DNA of 44,550 nucleotides from Bradyrhizobium sp. (GCF_004799405.1 NZ_SSMW01000030.1:1-44550); one strand, 5' to 3'; counted from the first letter of the stretch, positions 29,233 to 37,615 are shown. The notes: generated by a model not told the origin, from the letters alone. Made by a program: numbers and translations.

Positions 29233-29648
29233 ACGCTGCGACCAAGGTCTGGACGCGGGATGCCGCGATCGCCGAAAAGCGCGACCTGTGGACTGCGATG
29301 AAGCGCGGCTTCCGCGGCCGCTGTCCGCGCTGCGGCGAAGGCAAACTGTTTCGCGCCTTCCTCAAGGTGGACGGCAACTGCTCGGTCTGCGGTCTCGATT
29401 ACACGCCGCACCGTGCCGACGACCTGCCCGCCTATCTCGTGATTGTCATCGTCGGCCACATGCTGGTGCCGGCGATATTGTGGATCGAGACCGTTTACGC
29501 GCCGCCGGTCGCGTTGCAGCTTTCGATCTATCTGCCGTTCACGCTGATCGCATCGCTGTTGTTGCTGCAGCCGGTGAAGGGAGCCGTGGTCGGGACGCAA
29601 TGGGCGTTGCGGATGCATGGATTTGACGAGCAGAATCCTGAACCGTAG
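29220..29648 (+). CDS. DUF983 family membrane protein
   Basis: 142 residues. A basic N-terminus leads to a zinc-ribbon-like pair, C35-P-R-C38 in RGRCPRCGEGKLF and C54-x2-C57 in GNCSVCGLDYTPH. Two membrane helices follow (AYLVIVIVGHMLVPAILW and LPFTLIASLLLLQPV). This is the DUF983 layout; the function of the family is unknown. It overlaps the end of rnr by 13 bases, so it is translated in coupling with it. Confidence 0.92.
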   Translation: METVNAATKVWTRDAAIAEKRDLWTAMKRGFRGRCPRCGEGKLFRAFLKVDGNCSVCGLDYTPHRADDLPAYLVIVIVGHMLVPAILWIETVYAPPVALQLSIYLPFTLIASLLLLQPVKGAVVGTQWALRMHGFDEQNPEP

Positions 29649-29692
29649 ATCACGGTCATACAACAAGAAACGCGAGGGATGGCGGGACCAAG

Positions 29693-30421
29693 ATGAGCGA
29701 AACCGAAAAGGTCGAAAAAGAAGCCGACCATCATCCCTACCGCCGCCCCAGGGATGCCGCCACGCTGATCCTGATCGATCGCAGCGGAGCGGTGCCGAAG
29801 GTTCTGGTCGGCAAGCGCCACGACAAGGTGGTGTTCATGCCCGGCAAGTTCGTCTTCCCCGGCGGACGCGTCGACAAATCCGACAACCGCGTTCCGGTGG
29901 CGGCGCCGATCTCGAAAGCGCTCGAAGCCAATCTGCTGAGGGGCAGTCCGAAGATCACCCCGTCGCGGGCGCGCGCGCTGGCGGTCGCCGCGATCCGCGA
30001 AGCCTGCGAGGAAACCGGCCTCTGTCTCGGCCTCAAGAGCAACGGGGCGATGCTCGAAGGCCCGTGGAAACCGTTTTCCGAAGCCGGCCTGCTGCCGGAC
30101 CCGTCCAGCCTGTTCCTGATCGCCCGCGCGATCACCCCGCCCGGCCGTGTCAGGCGTTTCGATACCAGGTTTTTCACCGCGGATGCTTCCGCGATCACCC
30201 ATCACGTGCAGGGCGTGATCCACGCCGATGCGGAACTGGTGGAGCTGGTCTGGGTCGAGATCGGATCGAAGCCGCTGGCCGATTTGCATCCCATGACCAA
30301 AAATGTGCTGAACGAGCTGGAAAAGCGCCTCGCCACCGGCCCGCTGAGCCACGACGCGGCGGTGCCGTTTTTCCATTTCTACGGCGGCAAGATGCACCGG
30401 GATATCCTGAGTGAGGCGTAG
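29693..30421 (+). CDS. NUDIX hydrolase with an interrupted Nudix box
   Basis: 242 residues. The box begins at G57-G58 (FVFPGGRVDKSDNR) and finishes at R102-E103-A-C-E106-E107-T-G109 (AVAAIREACEETGLCLG), with about 30 extra residues between the glycine and the REACEETG helix. Such insertions occur in the NUDT7/NUDT19-like coenzyme A-type branch, so a CoA or acyl-CoA diphosphatase activity is one reading, not shown here. All metal-binding Glu residues are kept. It follows the DUF983 gene by 44 bases, and a dispersed palindrome sits after its stop. Confidence 0.9.
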   Translation: MSETEKVEKEADHHPYRRPRDAATLILIDRSGAVPKVLVGKRHDKVVFMPGKFVFPGGRVDKSDNRVPVAAPISKALEANLLRGSPKITPSRARALAVAAIREACEETGLCLGLKSNGAMLEGPWKPFSEAGLLPDPSSLFLIARAITPPGRVRRFDTRFFTADASAITHHVQGVIHADAELVELVWVEIGSKPLADLHPMTKNVLNELEKRLATGPLSHDAAVPFFHFYGGKMHRDILSEA

Positions 30422-30437
30422 CGCCGTTCTCTCCTTC

Positions 30438-30538
30438 CGTCATTCCGGGATGCGCCGAAGGCGCAGGCCCGGAATCCAAAACCATCATCGGGAGTATGGA
30501 TTCCGGGCCCGCGCGAAAACGCGCGTCCCGGAATGACG
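30438..30538. repeat. Dispersed 101-base composite palindrome, class 2
   Basis: CGTCATTCCGGG (30438-30449) and CCCGGAATGACG (30527-30538) are perfect reverse complements that bound the element. Inside lie a GCGCC/GGCGC hairpin with loop GAA on the left and a CGCGC-rich hairpin with an AAAA loop on the right. Each half resembles a REP unit, so this is a pair in opposite orientation, of the type scattered through Bradyrhizobium genomes. It lies between the NUDIX gene and the LLM monooxygenase gene and may terminate the former. Confidence 0.7.
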
Positions 30539-30644
30539 GTGTTGAGGGGACGCCCAAAAACAAAATAATCTCCTGTGCTTCCCATGATGGCGCGGCGCGG
30601 CTTCGTGCCCATCTCTTCAGGCGACTTCAACACGGGATGATCCA

Positions 30645-31970
30645 ATGGCCAAACGTCAGTTGCGGCTCGGCGCGTTCATGCGGCCGGTCTCTATTCATAC
30701 CGGCGCGTGGCGATACCCAGGGGCGTGGCCGGACGCCAATTTCAATTTCGCGCATATCAGGCAATTGATCCGGAAACTCGAGGCTGGCAAGTTCGACGCG
30801 TTCTTCATGGCCGACCATCTGGCCGTGCTCAACATGCCGATCAATGCCTTGAAGCGCAGCCACACCGTCACGTCGTTCGAACCGTTCACGCTGCTGTCGG
30901 CGCTGGCCGGTGCCACCGAGCATATCGGGTTGATCGCGACCGGCTCGACCACCTTCGACGAGCCCTACCACGTCGCCCGCCGGTTTGCCTCGCTCGATCA
31001 CATCAGCGGCGGCCGCGCCGGATGGAACATCGTCACCACCTCGAATCCGGATGCCGCGCTGAATTTCGGGCTTGAGGAGCACATGGAGCACGCCGAACGC
31101 TACAAGCGTGCGCGCGAGTTCTACGATGTGGTCACCGGCCTGTGGGATTCCTTTGCCGACGACGCCTTTGTGCGCGACGTTGAAGCGGGCCTCTATTTCG
31201 ACCCCGAAAAGATGCACGTGCTCAATCACAAGGGCAAATACCTCTCGGTCCGCGGACCGCTCAACATCGCCCGCCCGATACAGGGCTGGCCGGTGATCGT
31301 GCAGGCCGGCGCCTCCGATGACGGCAGACAGCTTGCGGCGGAGACCGCGGAGGCCGTGTTCACCGGCGGCGGCAGCCTTGCCGACGGACAAAAGCTTTAT
31401 GCCGACATCAAGGGCCGCATGGACAGGCTCGGCCGCGACCGCAACAACCTGAAGATCCTGCCGGGCGCGTTCGTCGTGGTCGGAGACAGCGTCGAGGAAG
31501 CCCGCGAAAAACGCGCGCTGCTCGACAGCCGGGTGCATTACGACAGCGCGATTGCGTCGCTGTCGGTGATCCTGGGCACCGACGCGTCCGGCTTCGATCC
31601 CGACGGGCAGTTGCCGCCGATTCCCGAAACCAACGCGAGCAAGAGTGGCCGTCAGCGGCTGGTCGATGCCGCCGCGCGCGACAAGCTCACGGTACGCCAG
31701 TTGGCGCAGCGCGTCGGCGGCTATGGCGGACTGTCATTCGTCGGCACGCCGCAGACCATCGCCGACCAGATGGAGGAATGGCTGACTGCTTACGGCTGCG
31801 ACGGTTTCAATATCATGTTCCCGTATCTGCCCGCCGGGCTCGACGACTTCGTCGACAAGGTGGTGCCGGAATTGCAGAAGCGCGAGATTTTCCGCACGCA
31901 ATATGAAGGCAAGACCTTGCGGGAAAACCTGGGCCTGCCGCGGCCGAAGAACCGGTTCTTCGAAGCCTAA
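30645..31970 (+). CDS. LLM-class flavin monooxygenase, NtaA/SnaA/DszA family
   Basis: 441 residues, a luciferase-like TIM barrel. Recognisable blocks include HTGAWRYPGAWPDANFNF, FMADHLAVLNMP, RFASLDHISGGRAGWNIVTT, HVLNHKGKYLSVRGPLNIA and WPVIVQAGASDDGRQLAAE. These match the nitrilotriacetate, pristinamycin and dibenzothiophene-sulfone monooxygenase branch, which uses FMNH2 supplied by a separate reductase. The substrate is not predictable, and no reductase gene is adjacent. It converges on the alpha/beta hydrolase gene with 11 bases between stops. Confidence 0.9.
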   Translation: MAKRQLRLGAFMRPVSIHTGAWRYPGAWPDANFNFAHIRQLIRKLEAGKFDAFFMADHLAVLNMPINALKRSHTVTSFEPFTLLSALAGATEHIGLIATGSTTFDEPYHVARRFASLDHISGGRAGWNIVTTSNPDAALNFGLEEHMEHAERYKRAREFYDVVTGLWDSFADDAFVRDVEAGLYFDPEKMHVLNHKGKYLSVRGPLNIARPIQGWPVIVQAGASDDGRQLAAETAEAVFTGGGSLADGQKLYADIKGRMDRLGRDRNNLKILPGAFVVVGDSVEEAREKRALLDSRVHYDSAIASLSVILGTDASGFDPDGQLPPIPETNASKSGRQRLVDAAARDKLTVRQLAQRVGGYGGLSFVGTPQTIADQMEEWLTAYGCDGFNIMFPYLPAGLDDFVDKVVPELQKREIFRTQYEGKTLRENLGLPRPKNRFFEA

Positions 31971-31981
31971 GCCACCGCCCT

Positions 31982-32734
31982 CTACCTCGGACGATGCGCC
32001 CGCAGGAAGGAACGGATCTGGCGTACCGCCAGCGGCACCCGTTCCTTGGGCTCCTTCCACGGGAACATGCTCACTTCCGCCTTTGGCGCCAGCATCGCCG
32101 TTTCCATGGCGACGGCGTAGGGATGCGACGGAATATCGTCGGGCAGGATCAGGACCGGCGTCTGGCAATTGCGCACGAAATCGCGCGTCACGGTGAAGAC
32201 GAAGTCGGGATTGGTGCGATACATTTTTGTGAGGAATTTATCGACGATTTCCATCGTGAGTTCGGCCCTCCGGGCAACCAGGGCCGGACCCCAGTTCTTC
32301 ATGTTGTTGTCGTAGAAAAGATCGCGCGCCTCGGGGCGCGATCCGCTCGGCTGCGCCAGCACCGCGGCGACAACGCGATCGGGCGCCCGCCGCAGCAGGT
32401 TCCAGATCATCGGGCCGCCGATGCAGAAGCCCAGCACCATGAACCTGTCGATGCCCAGATGATCGAGCAGGCCGAGTTGGTCGTCGGTGTGCGAATCCCA
32501 GGGACGGTCGATCTCAAGCGGGCCTGAGGATTGGCCGGGATTGGCGTTGCGCAGGTCGAAAGCGACGCAGCGGTACTCGCCCTTGAACTCCTCGATCGCG
32601 TTGAAAGGCGGATAACTGCCGGTGATGCCCGAGATCGTCGAGTTCAATCCGCCGCCGGCGATCAGCAACAACGGAAAACCGGAGCCGGCCTCCTCGAAAT
32701 GGATGCGCACCGCGCCTTTCTCGTAAGTGCCCAT
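31982..32734 (-). CDS. Alpha/beta hydrolase-fold protein with Cys nucleophile elbow
   Basis: 250 residues. The fold is shown by PLLLIAGGGLNSTIS (oxyanion region), CVAFDLRNANPGQSS and the elbow VLGFCIGGPMIWNL, in which Cys104 stands where most family members have Ser. A strand 6 acid is present (PVLILPDDIPSHP), but no His appears where the third triad member is expected near FPWKEPKERVPLAVRQ, so the active site is unusual. GGAGG lies before the ATG at 32734, which fixes the start; the frame extends upstream without family character. It may act as a thiol hydrolase or as a non-hydrolytic relative. Confidence 0.8.
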   Translation of the reverse strand: MGTYEKGAVRIHFEEAGSGFPLLLIAGGGLNSTISGITGSYPPFNAIEEFKGEYRCVAFDLRNANPGQSSGPLEIDRPWDSHTDDQLGLLDHLGIDRFMVLGFCIGGPMIWNLLRRAPDRVVAAVLAQPSGSRPEARDLFYDNNMKNWGPALVARRAELTMEIVDKFLTKMYRTNPDFVFTVTRDFVRNCQTPVLILPDDIPSHPYAVAMETAMLAPKAEVSMFPWKEPKERVPLAVRQIRSFLRAHRPR

Positions 32735-32966
32735 GGTCCCTCCTCCCTGCCCGCTCGCGCAAACAGACGCGTGCCCGCGGTAGCCGTCGCCGTCGCGGCG
32801 ACTCCGTTGCCAGTATGGTCCATCTGATTGGATCCATCGCCGGCGTTCCCCATTGCCCGGCACATCGTTGCTGCGTGCCGCTCGGAGCGAAGTGTAGCTT
32901 TCGCGAGGCCGGATTAGCACAAGCTCGGTCAACGCTGAAGGGGGGCGAATGCCCCTCTTCAAAGCG

Positions 32967-33311
32967 TCACCGCAACGCCCGCTGCGGCGATGGCGGCGTC
33001 GTATGCTTCTCCCCCCACATGCGCAAGGTGCGAAGCAGGGGCCGAAGCTCACGCCCCTTGCCGGTAACGACATATTCGGCTCGCGGAGGATGATCCGCGT
33101 AAGTCCTTCGCTCAACGATCCCGTGCTGTTCGAGTGTTTTAAGGCGGGCCGACAGGGTATTTGGACTAATTCGAGGAAACGCGCATTGCAAATCCTGAAA
33201 CTTGCGCGGGCCCTGCAGAATAAGGTCGCGCAAGATCAGCATTGTCCAGCGGTCGCCGACAATCTCGAGCGTCCGGGCCACCGGACAAAATTGCGTGTAG
33301 TCGATCGTCAT
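32967..33311 (-). CDS. HxlR-family winged-helix transcriptional regulator
   Basis: 114 residues. CPVARTLEIVGDRWTMLILRD is the family opening, with the conserved Cys9 that senses electrophiles or oxidants in some members. FQDLQCAFPRISPNTLSARL forms the recognition helix and GIVERRTYADHPPRAEYVVT the wing. The start at 33311 gives the conserved MTIDYTQFCPV; the frame continues to 33458 across the promoter region and is unlikely to be translated there. It is divergent from the membrane protein gene at 33461, whose promoter carries palindromic CTATAG words that are a reasonable operator. Confidence 0.92.
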   Translation of the reverse strand: MTIDYTQFCPVARTLEIVGDRWTMLILRDLILQGPRKFQDLQCAFPRISPNTLSARLKTLEQHGIVERRTYADHPPRAEYVVTGKGRELRPLLRTLRMWGEKHTTPPSPQRALR

Positions 33312-33399
33312 TGAGATACCGCGTCTGGAATCGAATCCCGGCCCCGTCCGGGCCAAGCCGCGGGCAAAGACGTTCACGACTTTATCATGATCGTCAGCG

Positions 33400-33427
33400 T
33401 TGACATAGTCGCATCCTATATTATAGT
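33400..33427 (+). promoter_or_regulatory. Sigma-70-type promoter of the membrane protein gene
   Basis: TTGACA at 33400-33405, a 16-base spacer, TATAGT at 33422-33427. Both boxes are near consensus. The start codon of the downstream gene is at 33461 with AGGAG at 33449-33453. Confidence 0.7.
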
Positions 33428-33444
33428 AACTGCAAAATCTATAG
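33416..33444. promoter_or_regulatory. Putative HxlR operator
   Basis: CTATATTATAG at 33416-33426 is a perfect palindrome that overlaps the -10 box, and CTATAG recurs at 33439-33444. Their centres are about 20 bases apart, two helical turns. A dimeric winged-helix regulator encoded divergently could bind here and block RNA polymerase. This is inference from position and symmetry. Confidence 0.45.
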
Positions 33445-33460
33445 CAATAGGAGCCCAATC

Positions 33461-34315
33461 ATGAGCACCCTTTCCGCAGGATTCAAACAACCCCAGGCAT
33501 CCCAGGCGGCGACAATCGGCCTGTTGCTGTCGGGTGGCGCGCTCGCGGCCCTCTGGGTCGGGATCAACCTGATTTTCCCGGGTCTCGCTCCGACGGGGAT
33601 TCCGTCGGCTGTTACGCGCCTAGCAATTCATTTCGCGATCCTGGCAGGCTTATGGCTTGGCCTGTCGCGGACCGAGTTTTCAGCGAGCAAGCGCTTCATC
33701 CTTTGGCTCAGCGTCGCCATCCCCTTCACGCTGTGGCTCGCGGTCGTTTGGAACCTGGCGGTTAGCGGCGCCTTCCAGCCGATTCCCGGAGTGGTCCGCG
33801 TGCCAAGGTTGCCGATCGCGATTTTTGCGCCTGTCATCATTGGGCTCTTTGTGGTGTTGCGGTCGAAATCGATCGCGACGTTTTTGGATGCCATGCCAGG
33901 CTCCTGGCTGATTGCGCTGCAGGTTTATCGAATCTTCGGCGGGATTTTCATCGTCAATTGGGTGAACGGAACGGCACCGGGGATTTTCGCCTGGCCCGCC
34001 GGCATCGGTGACATGCTCACGGGCATCACGGCGTTGCCAGTCGCGCTGTTGCTGGCATCCGTAACAGCGAGGGCACGAAGCGCCGCCATAACCTGGAATA
34101 TTTTCGGACTTTGCGATTTTGCGGTTGCGATCACGATGGGCATCCTCAGCTCGCCGGGGCCATTGCAGATATTCGGCTTTGAAATCCCGGCATCGCTGGC
34201 GGGCACCTACCCGACCGTGATGATCCCGGCATTCGCTGTCCCGAGCTCGATTCTCCTGCACGCACTTTCGATCCGGCAACTCAGGCGGATCGAACGGCGG
34301 GAGAACCCCGCCTGA
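33461..34315 (+). CDS. Multi-pass membrane protein of unknown function
   Basis: 284 residues with about eight hydrophobic segments, for example AATIGLLLSGGALAALWVGI, FAILAGLWLGLS, FTLWLAVVWNLAV, LPIAIFAPVIIGLFVVL, GIGDMLTGITALPVALLLA and VMIPAFAVPSSILLHAL. I do not recognise a named family or a catalytic motif. It is preceded by a good promoter and AGGAG, and lies divergently from an HxlR regulator. It is therefore probably inducible, perhaps in response to an electrophilic or aromatic compound. That response is inference. Confidence 0.8.
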   Translation: MSTLSAGFKQPQASQAATIGLLLSGGALAALWVGINLIFPGLAPTGIPSAVTRLAIHFAILAGLWLGLSRTEFSASKRFILWLSVAIPFTLWLAVVWNLAVSGAFQPIPGVVRVPRLPIAIFAPVIIGLFVVLRSKSIATFLDAMPGSWLIALQVYRIFGGIFIVNWVNGTAPGIFAWPAGIGDMLTGITALPVALLLASVTARARSAAITWNIFGLCDFAVAITMGILSSPGPLQIFGFEIPASLAGTYPTVMIPAFAVPSSILLHALSIRQLRRIERRENPA

Positions 34316-34366
34316 CGCGCCGTGAGGCTCAATCGCCGGTCGTGGCGCGGTGTCCGACCGCGACGG

Positions 34367-35854
34367 TCAGCCCGGAAACGCCGGATTTCCGTAAGGGTAA
34401 TACTGCCTGAGGTCGACATTTTCATAAGGCAGCTTGTTGAGGCGAACCGTTCCGAGAAACGGCTCGGTCGGCTCGACCAGCAGGATGGTCTTGGCAAAAC
34501 CGTTGTCGTGGAAGCCGCGCCGGAAATGCACCCGCGATTTGATTGCGAACACCTGACAGGCGTCGAGATCCACGCCCAGATTCTTCAGCGAAAACGGCTC
34601 GATCACCTGCACCAGATAGGAACTGAGGATCAGGACATTGCCGCGGCCGAACTGGATGCTGGCCCAGAACTGGCCGTGGCCTTCGACAGCCCTGATGATC
34701 GTGCCCTGGATGCGCACGGGGTCGCCGGCGGATTCGTCGGCCAATCCGCCGATCGCCATGTCGAAGCTGTCGCCGGCCTTGGCGCCCCGCGCTTTGAGTT
34801 CGGCGGTGGCCGCGGCATCCGCGATGGTCGCAATCACGGTATTGGACAGGTCCTGCGCGACGATCTCCCTGAGCAGCCAGGTGGCATAGCCGGAGCGATC
34901 GCTGTGGTCGGCCAGCACGACCGGGGTCTCGCCGCGCTGCACGGCCTGTTTCGCCAGCGCGACGCCTTCGGGAATGCTGTGGACTTTGGTTGAATTCAGC
35001 AGCGCCTCGCGCAGGCGCCATGTAGTCGCGGCCATGTCGCGGCAGACCTTGGCGGCCAGTGCGGGATTTCCGTTGGTGAGCACTTGTATGGTCATGCCGA
35101 CATCGGGCACGTCGGCAAACGGGAAACCGAAGAACACGTTGACATAGACATCGGGCTCGCTGGCTTCCCAGACCAGCGCCCGCTGCACTAGGTCCATCCA
35201 AGGCGAGGCACCGGTCCACTGCAGCACGGTCGGCGAGATGATCGGAACCTTCGACGTCACATGCGCCGGCTTGTAGTCGCCCCTGATGGCCCGCACCAGG
35301 GTTCGCGCCGCGCGCTCGCCTTGCAGATAGCTGTCGTAGTGCGGGAAATATTTCACGGTGAACGCCATGTCGGCGTATTTGAGGAATTCATCGTCCTCGT
35401 TGCCGTGCGGATCGAAGGTCGCGGTGATGAACACCTCGGGGCCGACGGCTTCCCGCACTCGTCGCGCCAGTTCAGCCTCGGGGCGAGCGATGCCGCGCAC
35501 CGCCATCGCCCCGTGCACGCAGAGATAGACGCCGTCGAACGGCTTGCCGGCTTTGATCCCGGCGATCATCTTGCCGACAAAGATTTCGTAGGCTTGCCCT
35601 GTGACCCACCCCGAGCCGGTGCCGGTCTTGGGCCATAGCGGCGATTCGATGCCGACCAGTTCGACGCCATCGAACTCCCGCGCCATCTTCACAAAACCGC
35701 CCATATAGGCTTTGGGGTCGAATTTCAGCAGCGCTTCGCCGCTGGCGGGCGAGCCGGGATAGATGAAATCGTCTAGCGTGGTGTCGTTGTTGAGAAACGT
35801 CACCGTCTCGTGGGAAAAATGCAGCACGGCAATGCGGATCGAAGAATCGCCCAT
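34367..35854 (-). CDS. M81-family metallopeptidase (MlrC-like)
   Basis: 495 residues. HFSHETVTFLNN opens the DUF1485/MlrC domain, FITATFDPHGNEDDEF carries the Asp-x-His pair that binds zinc in MlrC, YLCVHGAMAVRG and VKYFPHYDSYLQGERAA follow, and VVLADHSDRSGYAT starts the C-terminal domain. MlrC degrades linearised microcystin in Sphingomonas, but most rhizobial members have unknown substrates and accompany transport or amide-metabolism genes. The ATG at 35854 gives MGDSSIRIAVLHFSHET; the frame is open to 35971 without similarity. It converges on the membrane protein gene at 33461. Confidence 0.9.
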   Translation of the reverse strand: MGDSSIRIAVLHFSHETVTFLNNDTTLDDFIYPGSPASGEALLKFDPKAYMGGFVKMAREFDGVELVGIESPLWPKTGTGSGWVTGQAYEIFVGKMIAGIKAGKPFDGVYLCVHGAMAVRGIARPEAELARRVREAVGPEVFITATFDPHGNEDDEFLKYADMAFTVKYFPHYDSYLQGERAARTLVRAIRGDYKPAHVTSKVPIISPTVLQWTGASPWMDLVQRALVWEASEPDVYVNVFFGFPFADVPDVGMTIQVLTNGNPALAAKVCRDMAATTWRLREALLNSTKVHSIPEGVALAKQAVQRGETPVVLADHSDRSGYATWLLREIVAQDLSNTVIATIADAAATAELKARGAKAGDSFDMAIGGLADESAGDPVRIQGTIIRAVEGHGQFWASIQFGRGNVLILSSYLVQVIEPFSLKNLGVDLDACQVFAIKSRVHFRRGFHDNGFAKTILLVEPTEPFLGTVRLNKLPYENVDLRQYYPYGNPAFPG

Positions 35855-36065
35855 GACTGCCCGTCCCTCACCCTGCCCGCGACCGGCAACATTCTGGCAT
35901 CGAAGAACGGCTCCGCCAACAGGGCGAAATCGGCGCGATCCGGCGGCAAAACCGGTCATAATAGGCCGCACGCGAGCTTGACTTTGGGCCGTCAGAAGCT
36001 AGGTTGCGCGGCAAATGCGCCCCGGACGGGCTGCGCCAGTTTCCCTTCTATTTGAGGTTCCCGAC

Positions 36066-36233
36066 ATGGCCAAAGCGGTCACCATCAAGGTCAAGCTCGT
36101 TTCCTCGGCGGATACCGGCTTCTATTACGTCGCCAAGAAGAATTCGCGCACCATGACCGACAAGCTGGTCAAGAAGAAGTACGACCCGGTCGCGCGCAAG
36201 CACGTCGAATTCCGCGAGTCCAAGATCAAGTAG
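36066..36233 (+). CDS. rpmG: 50S ribosomal protein L33
   Basis: 55 residues, the exact length usual in Alphaproteobacteria. [40 protein letters not shown] and [14 protein letters not shown] match L33. It is the form without zinc-binding Cys residues. The ATG at 36066 has GAGG upstream. A strong intrinsic terminator follows 25 bases after the stop. Confidence 0.98.
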   Translation: MAKAVTIKVKLVSSADTGFYYVAKKNSRTMTDKLVKKKYDPVARKHVEFRESKIK

Positions 36234-36258
36234 GATTGCGGACGTTACTGACTTCCAG

Positions 36259-36281
36259 CGGGGCCTTCGGGTCCCGTTTTT
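36259..36281 (+). terminator. Intrinsic terminator of rpmG with a TTCG tetraloop
   Basis: CGGGGCC, loop TTCG, GGTCCCG (seven pairs, one of them G-T), then TTTTT. The C(UUCG)G closing pair makes an exceptionally stable RNA hairpin. This is the clearest terminator in the window. Confidence 0.88.
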
Positions 36282-36311
36282 ATTTGGGACCTCGATGCTC
36301 GCCCCAAATAC

Positions 36312-36348
36312 AACTGTCATCGCCCGGTCAAGCCGGGCGATGACAGTT
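36312..36348. repeat. Perfect 16-base inverted repeat, class 3
   Basis: AACTGTCATCGCCCGG (36312-36327), loop TCAAG, CCGGGCGATGACAGTT (36333-36348). Sixteen uninterrupted pairs lie between the convergent rpmG and MFS genes. The core TCATCGCCCGG resembles the dispersed REP-like units elsewhere. It could serve as a second, bidirectional transcript stop. Confidence 0.7.
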
Positions 36349-36382
36349 AGGTCAGCGGCCGTCGGCGCATGACACCGCCGCC

Positions 36383-37615
36383 CTACGCCGTCCGCAACAG
36401 CGGCGGCCGCGAGGGCCGTATCAACGCGAAGGCGACCTGGACAATGCCGCCGGCGAGACCCAAGGCGACGCCGATGCGCCACGCCATGGTGTAGGAGCCG
36501 AGCGCGTCATAGATCAACCCGCCGCCGTAGGCGCCGAGGAAGCTGCCGAGCTGATGGCTCATGAAGGCGAGGCCCTGGATCATCGCCTGCCACTGCAATC
36601 CGAACATCTCGGCGACGGCGCCCGCGACCAGCGGCCCGACGCCCATCCACAGGAATCCCATCAGCGCGCCGAACAACAGGGTCGAGGCCGGTGACGGCGG
36701 CAGCGTGAAATACCAGGCGAGAATCAGCGAGCGGAAAACATAGATCGCGCCCAGCAGCGCCAGCTTGTTCCAGCGTTCGCCGGCCCAGCCGAAGAACAGG
36801 CTGCCGAGCACGTTGAAGCCGCCGATCATGCCGAGCGTCTGCGCGCTCAGCATCGGGTCCATGCCGCAGATCGCCAGATAGGACGGCAGATGCGTGGTGA
36901 GAAACACCAGTTGCATGCCGCAGACGAAATAGGCGCAGGTCATCACCACGAACGACGCGTTGCCAAGGGCGACCTTCACCGCGACGCCGGCCGAGGTATC
37001 GCCGATATCGTCCACCGACCGTGCCGGCAGCGGCACCTTGTCGACCTTGCCCGCAAACCACGCCGCCGGAAGCATCACTAACGACAGGATCACGAAGCCG
37101 ACGAGGCCGGTGCGCCAGCCGTAACCTTCACTGAGGATTTGTCCGATCGGCGCCGACAGCAACGCGCCAAGCGATCCCGCCGCCGAAACCATGCCCAGCA
37201 CGGTGCTCCGCACCGTCGCCGGCACCGCGCGCGCCGCCACCGACATCGCGATCGCCGCGGCGGTGCAGGCCAAGGAAGTTCCGATCAGCACGCCCGCGCC
37301 GATCATGACGCTGAGAAATCCCTGCGCGCTCGCCATCAAGGCGAGGCCCGCGATGTAAAACACCGCGCCGGCCATCATGATCGGGCGAAAGCCGTATCGC
37401 ACCGTCATCGCGCCGGCGAGCGGCTGCAGGAATCCCCAGGCGAGGTTCTGCATGGCGATCGCAAGGGTGAAATCGGAAACCGAGATGTGGATGTCGCGCG
37501 TCAGCGGCTGCAGGAAGATGCCCAGGCTCTGGCGAAAGCCCATGCTCAGCGTAAGCATGACGGAAGCGCCGATCAGGATGGGAAGCGTGGGACGCAGGGT
37601 TCTCAGCAGGGACAT
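36383..37615 (-). CDS. MFS transporter
   Basis: 410 residues with 12 hydrophobic segments. LSMGFRQSLGIFLQPLTRDI and AMTVRYGFRPIMMAGAVFYI carry the loop 2-3 signature region, and FFGWAGERWNKLALLGAIY its repeat in the second half. The first half with MGFRQSLGIFL and the Leu/Gly-rich fourth helix resemble the oxalate/formate-antiporter-like or monocarboxylate-type MFS branch. The substrate is unknown. I start it at the ATG at 37615 (MSLLRTLRPTLPILIG). It lies between rpmG and pleD and breaks their usual adjacency. Confidence 0.88.
   Translation of the reverse strand: MSLLRTLRPTLPILIGASVMLTLSMGFRQSLGIFLQPLTRDIHISVSDFTLAIAMQNLAWGFLQPLAGAMTVRYGFRPIMMAGAVFYIAGLALMASAQGFLSVMIGAGVLIGTSLACTAAAIAMSVAARAVPATVRSTVLGMVSAAGSLGALLSAPIGQILSEGYGWRTGLVGFVILSLVMLPAAWFAGKVDKVPLPARSVDDIGDTSAGVAVKVALGNASFVVMTCAYFVCGMQLVFLTTHLPSYLAICGMDPMLSAQTLGMIGGFNVLGSLFFGWAGERWNKLALLGAIYVFRSLILAWYFTLPPSPASTLLFGALMGFLWMGVGPLVAGAVAEMFGLQWQAMIQGLAFMSHQLGSFLGAYGGGLIYDALGSYTMAWRIGVALGLAGGIVQVAFALIRPSRPPLLRTA

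Noticed and set aside
33312..33458. 49-residue extension of the HxlR regulator
   Set aside because: It would cross the divergent promoter and contains no family residues; MTIDYTQFCPV is the normal start.
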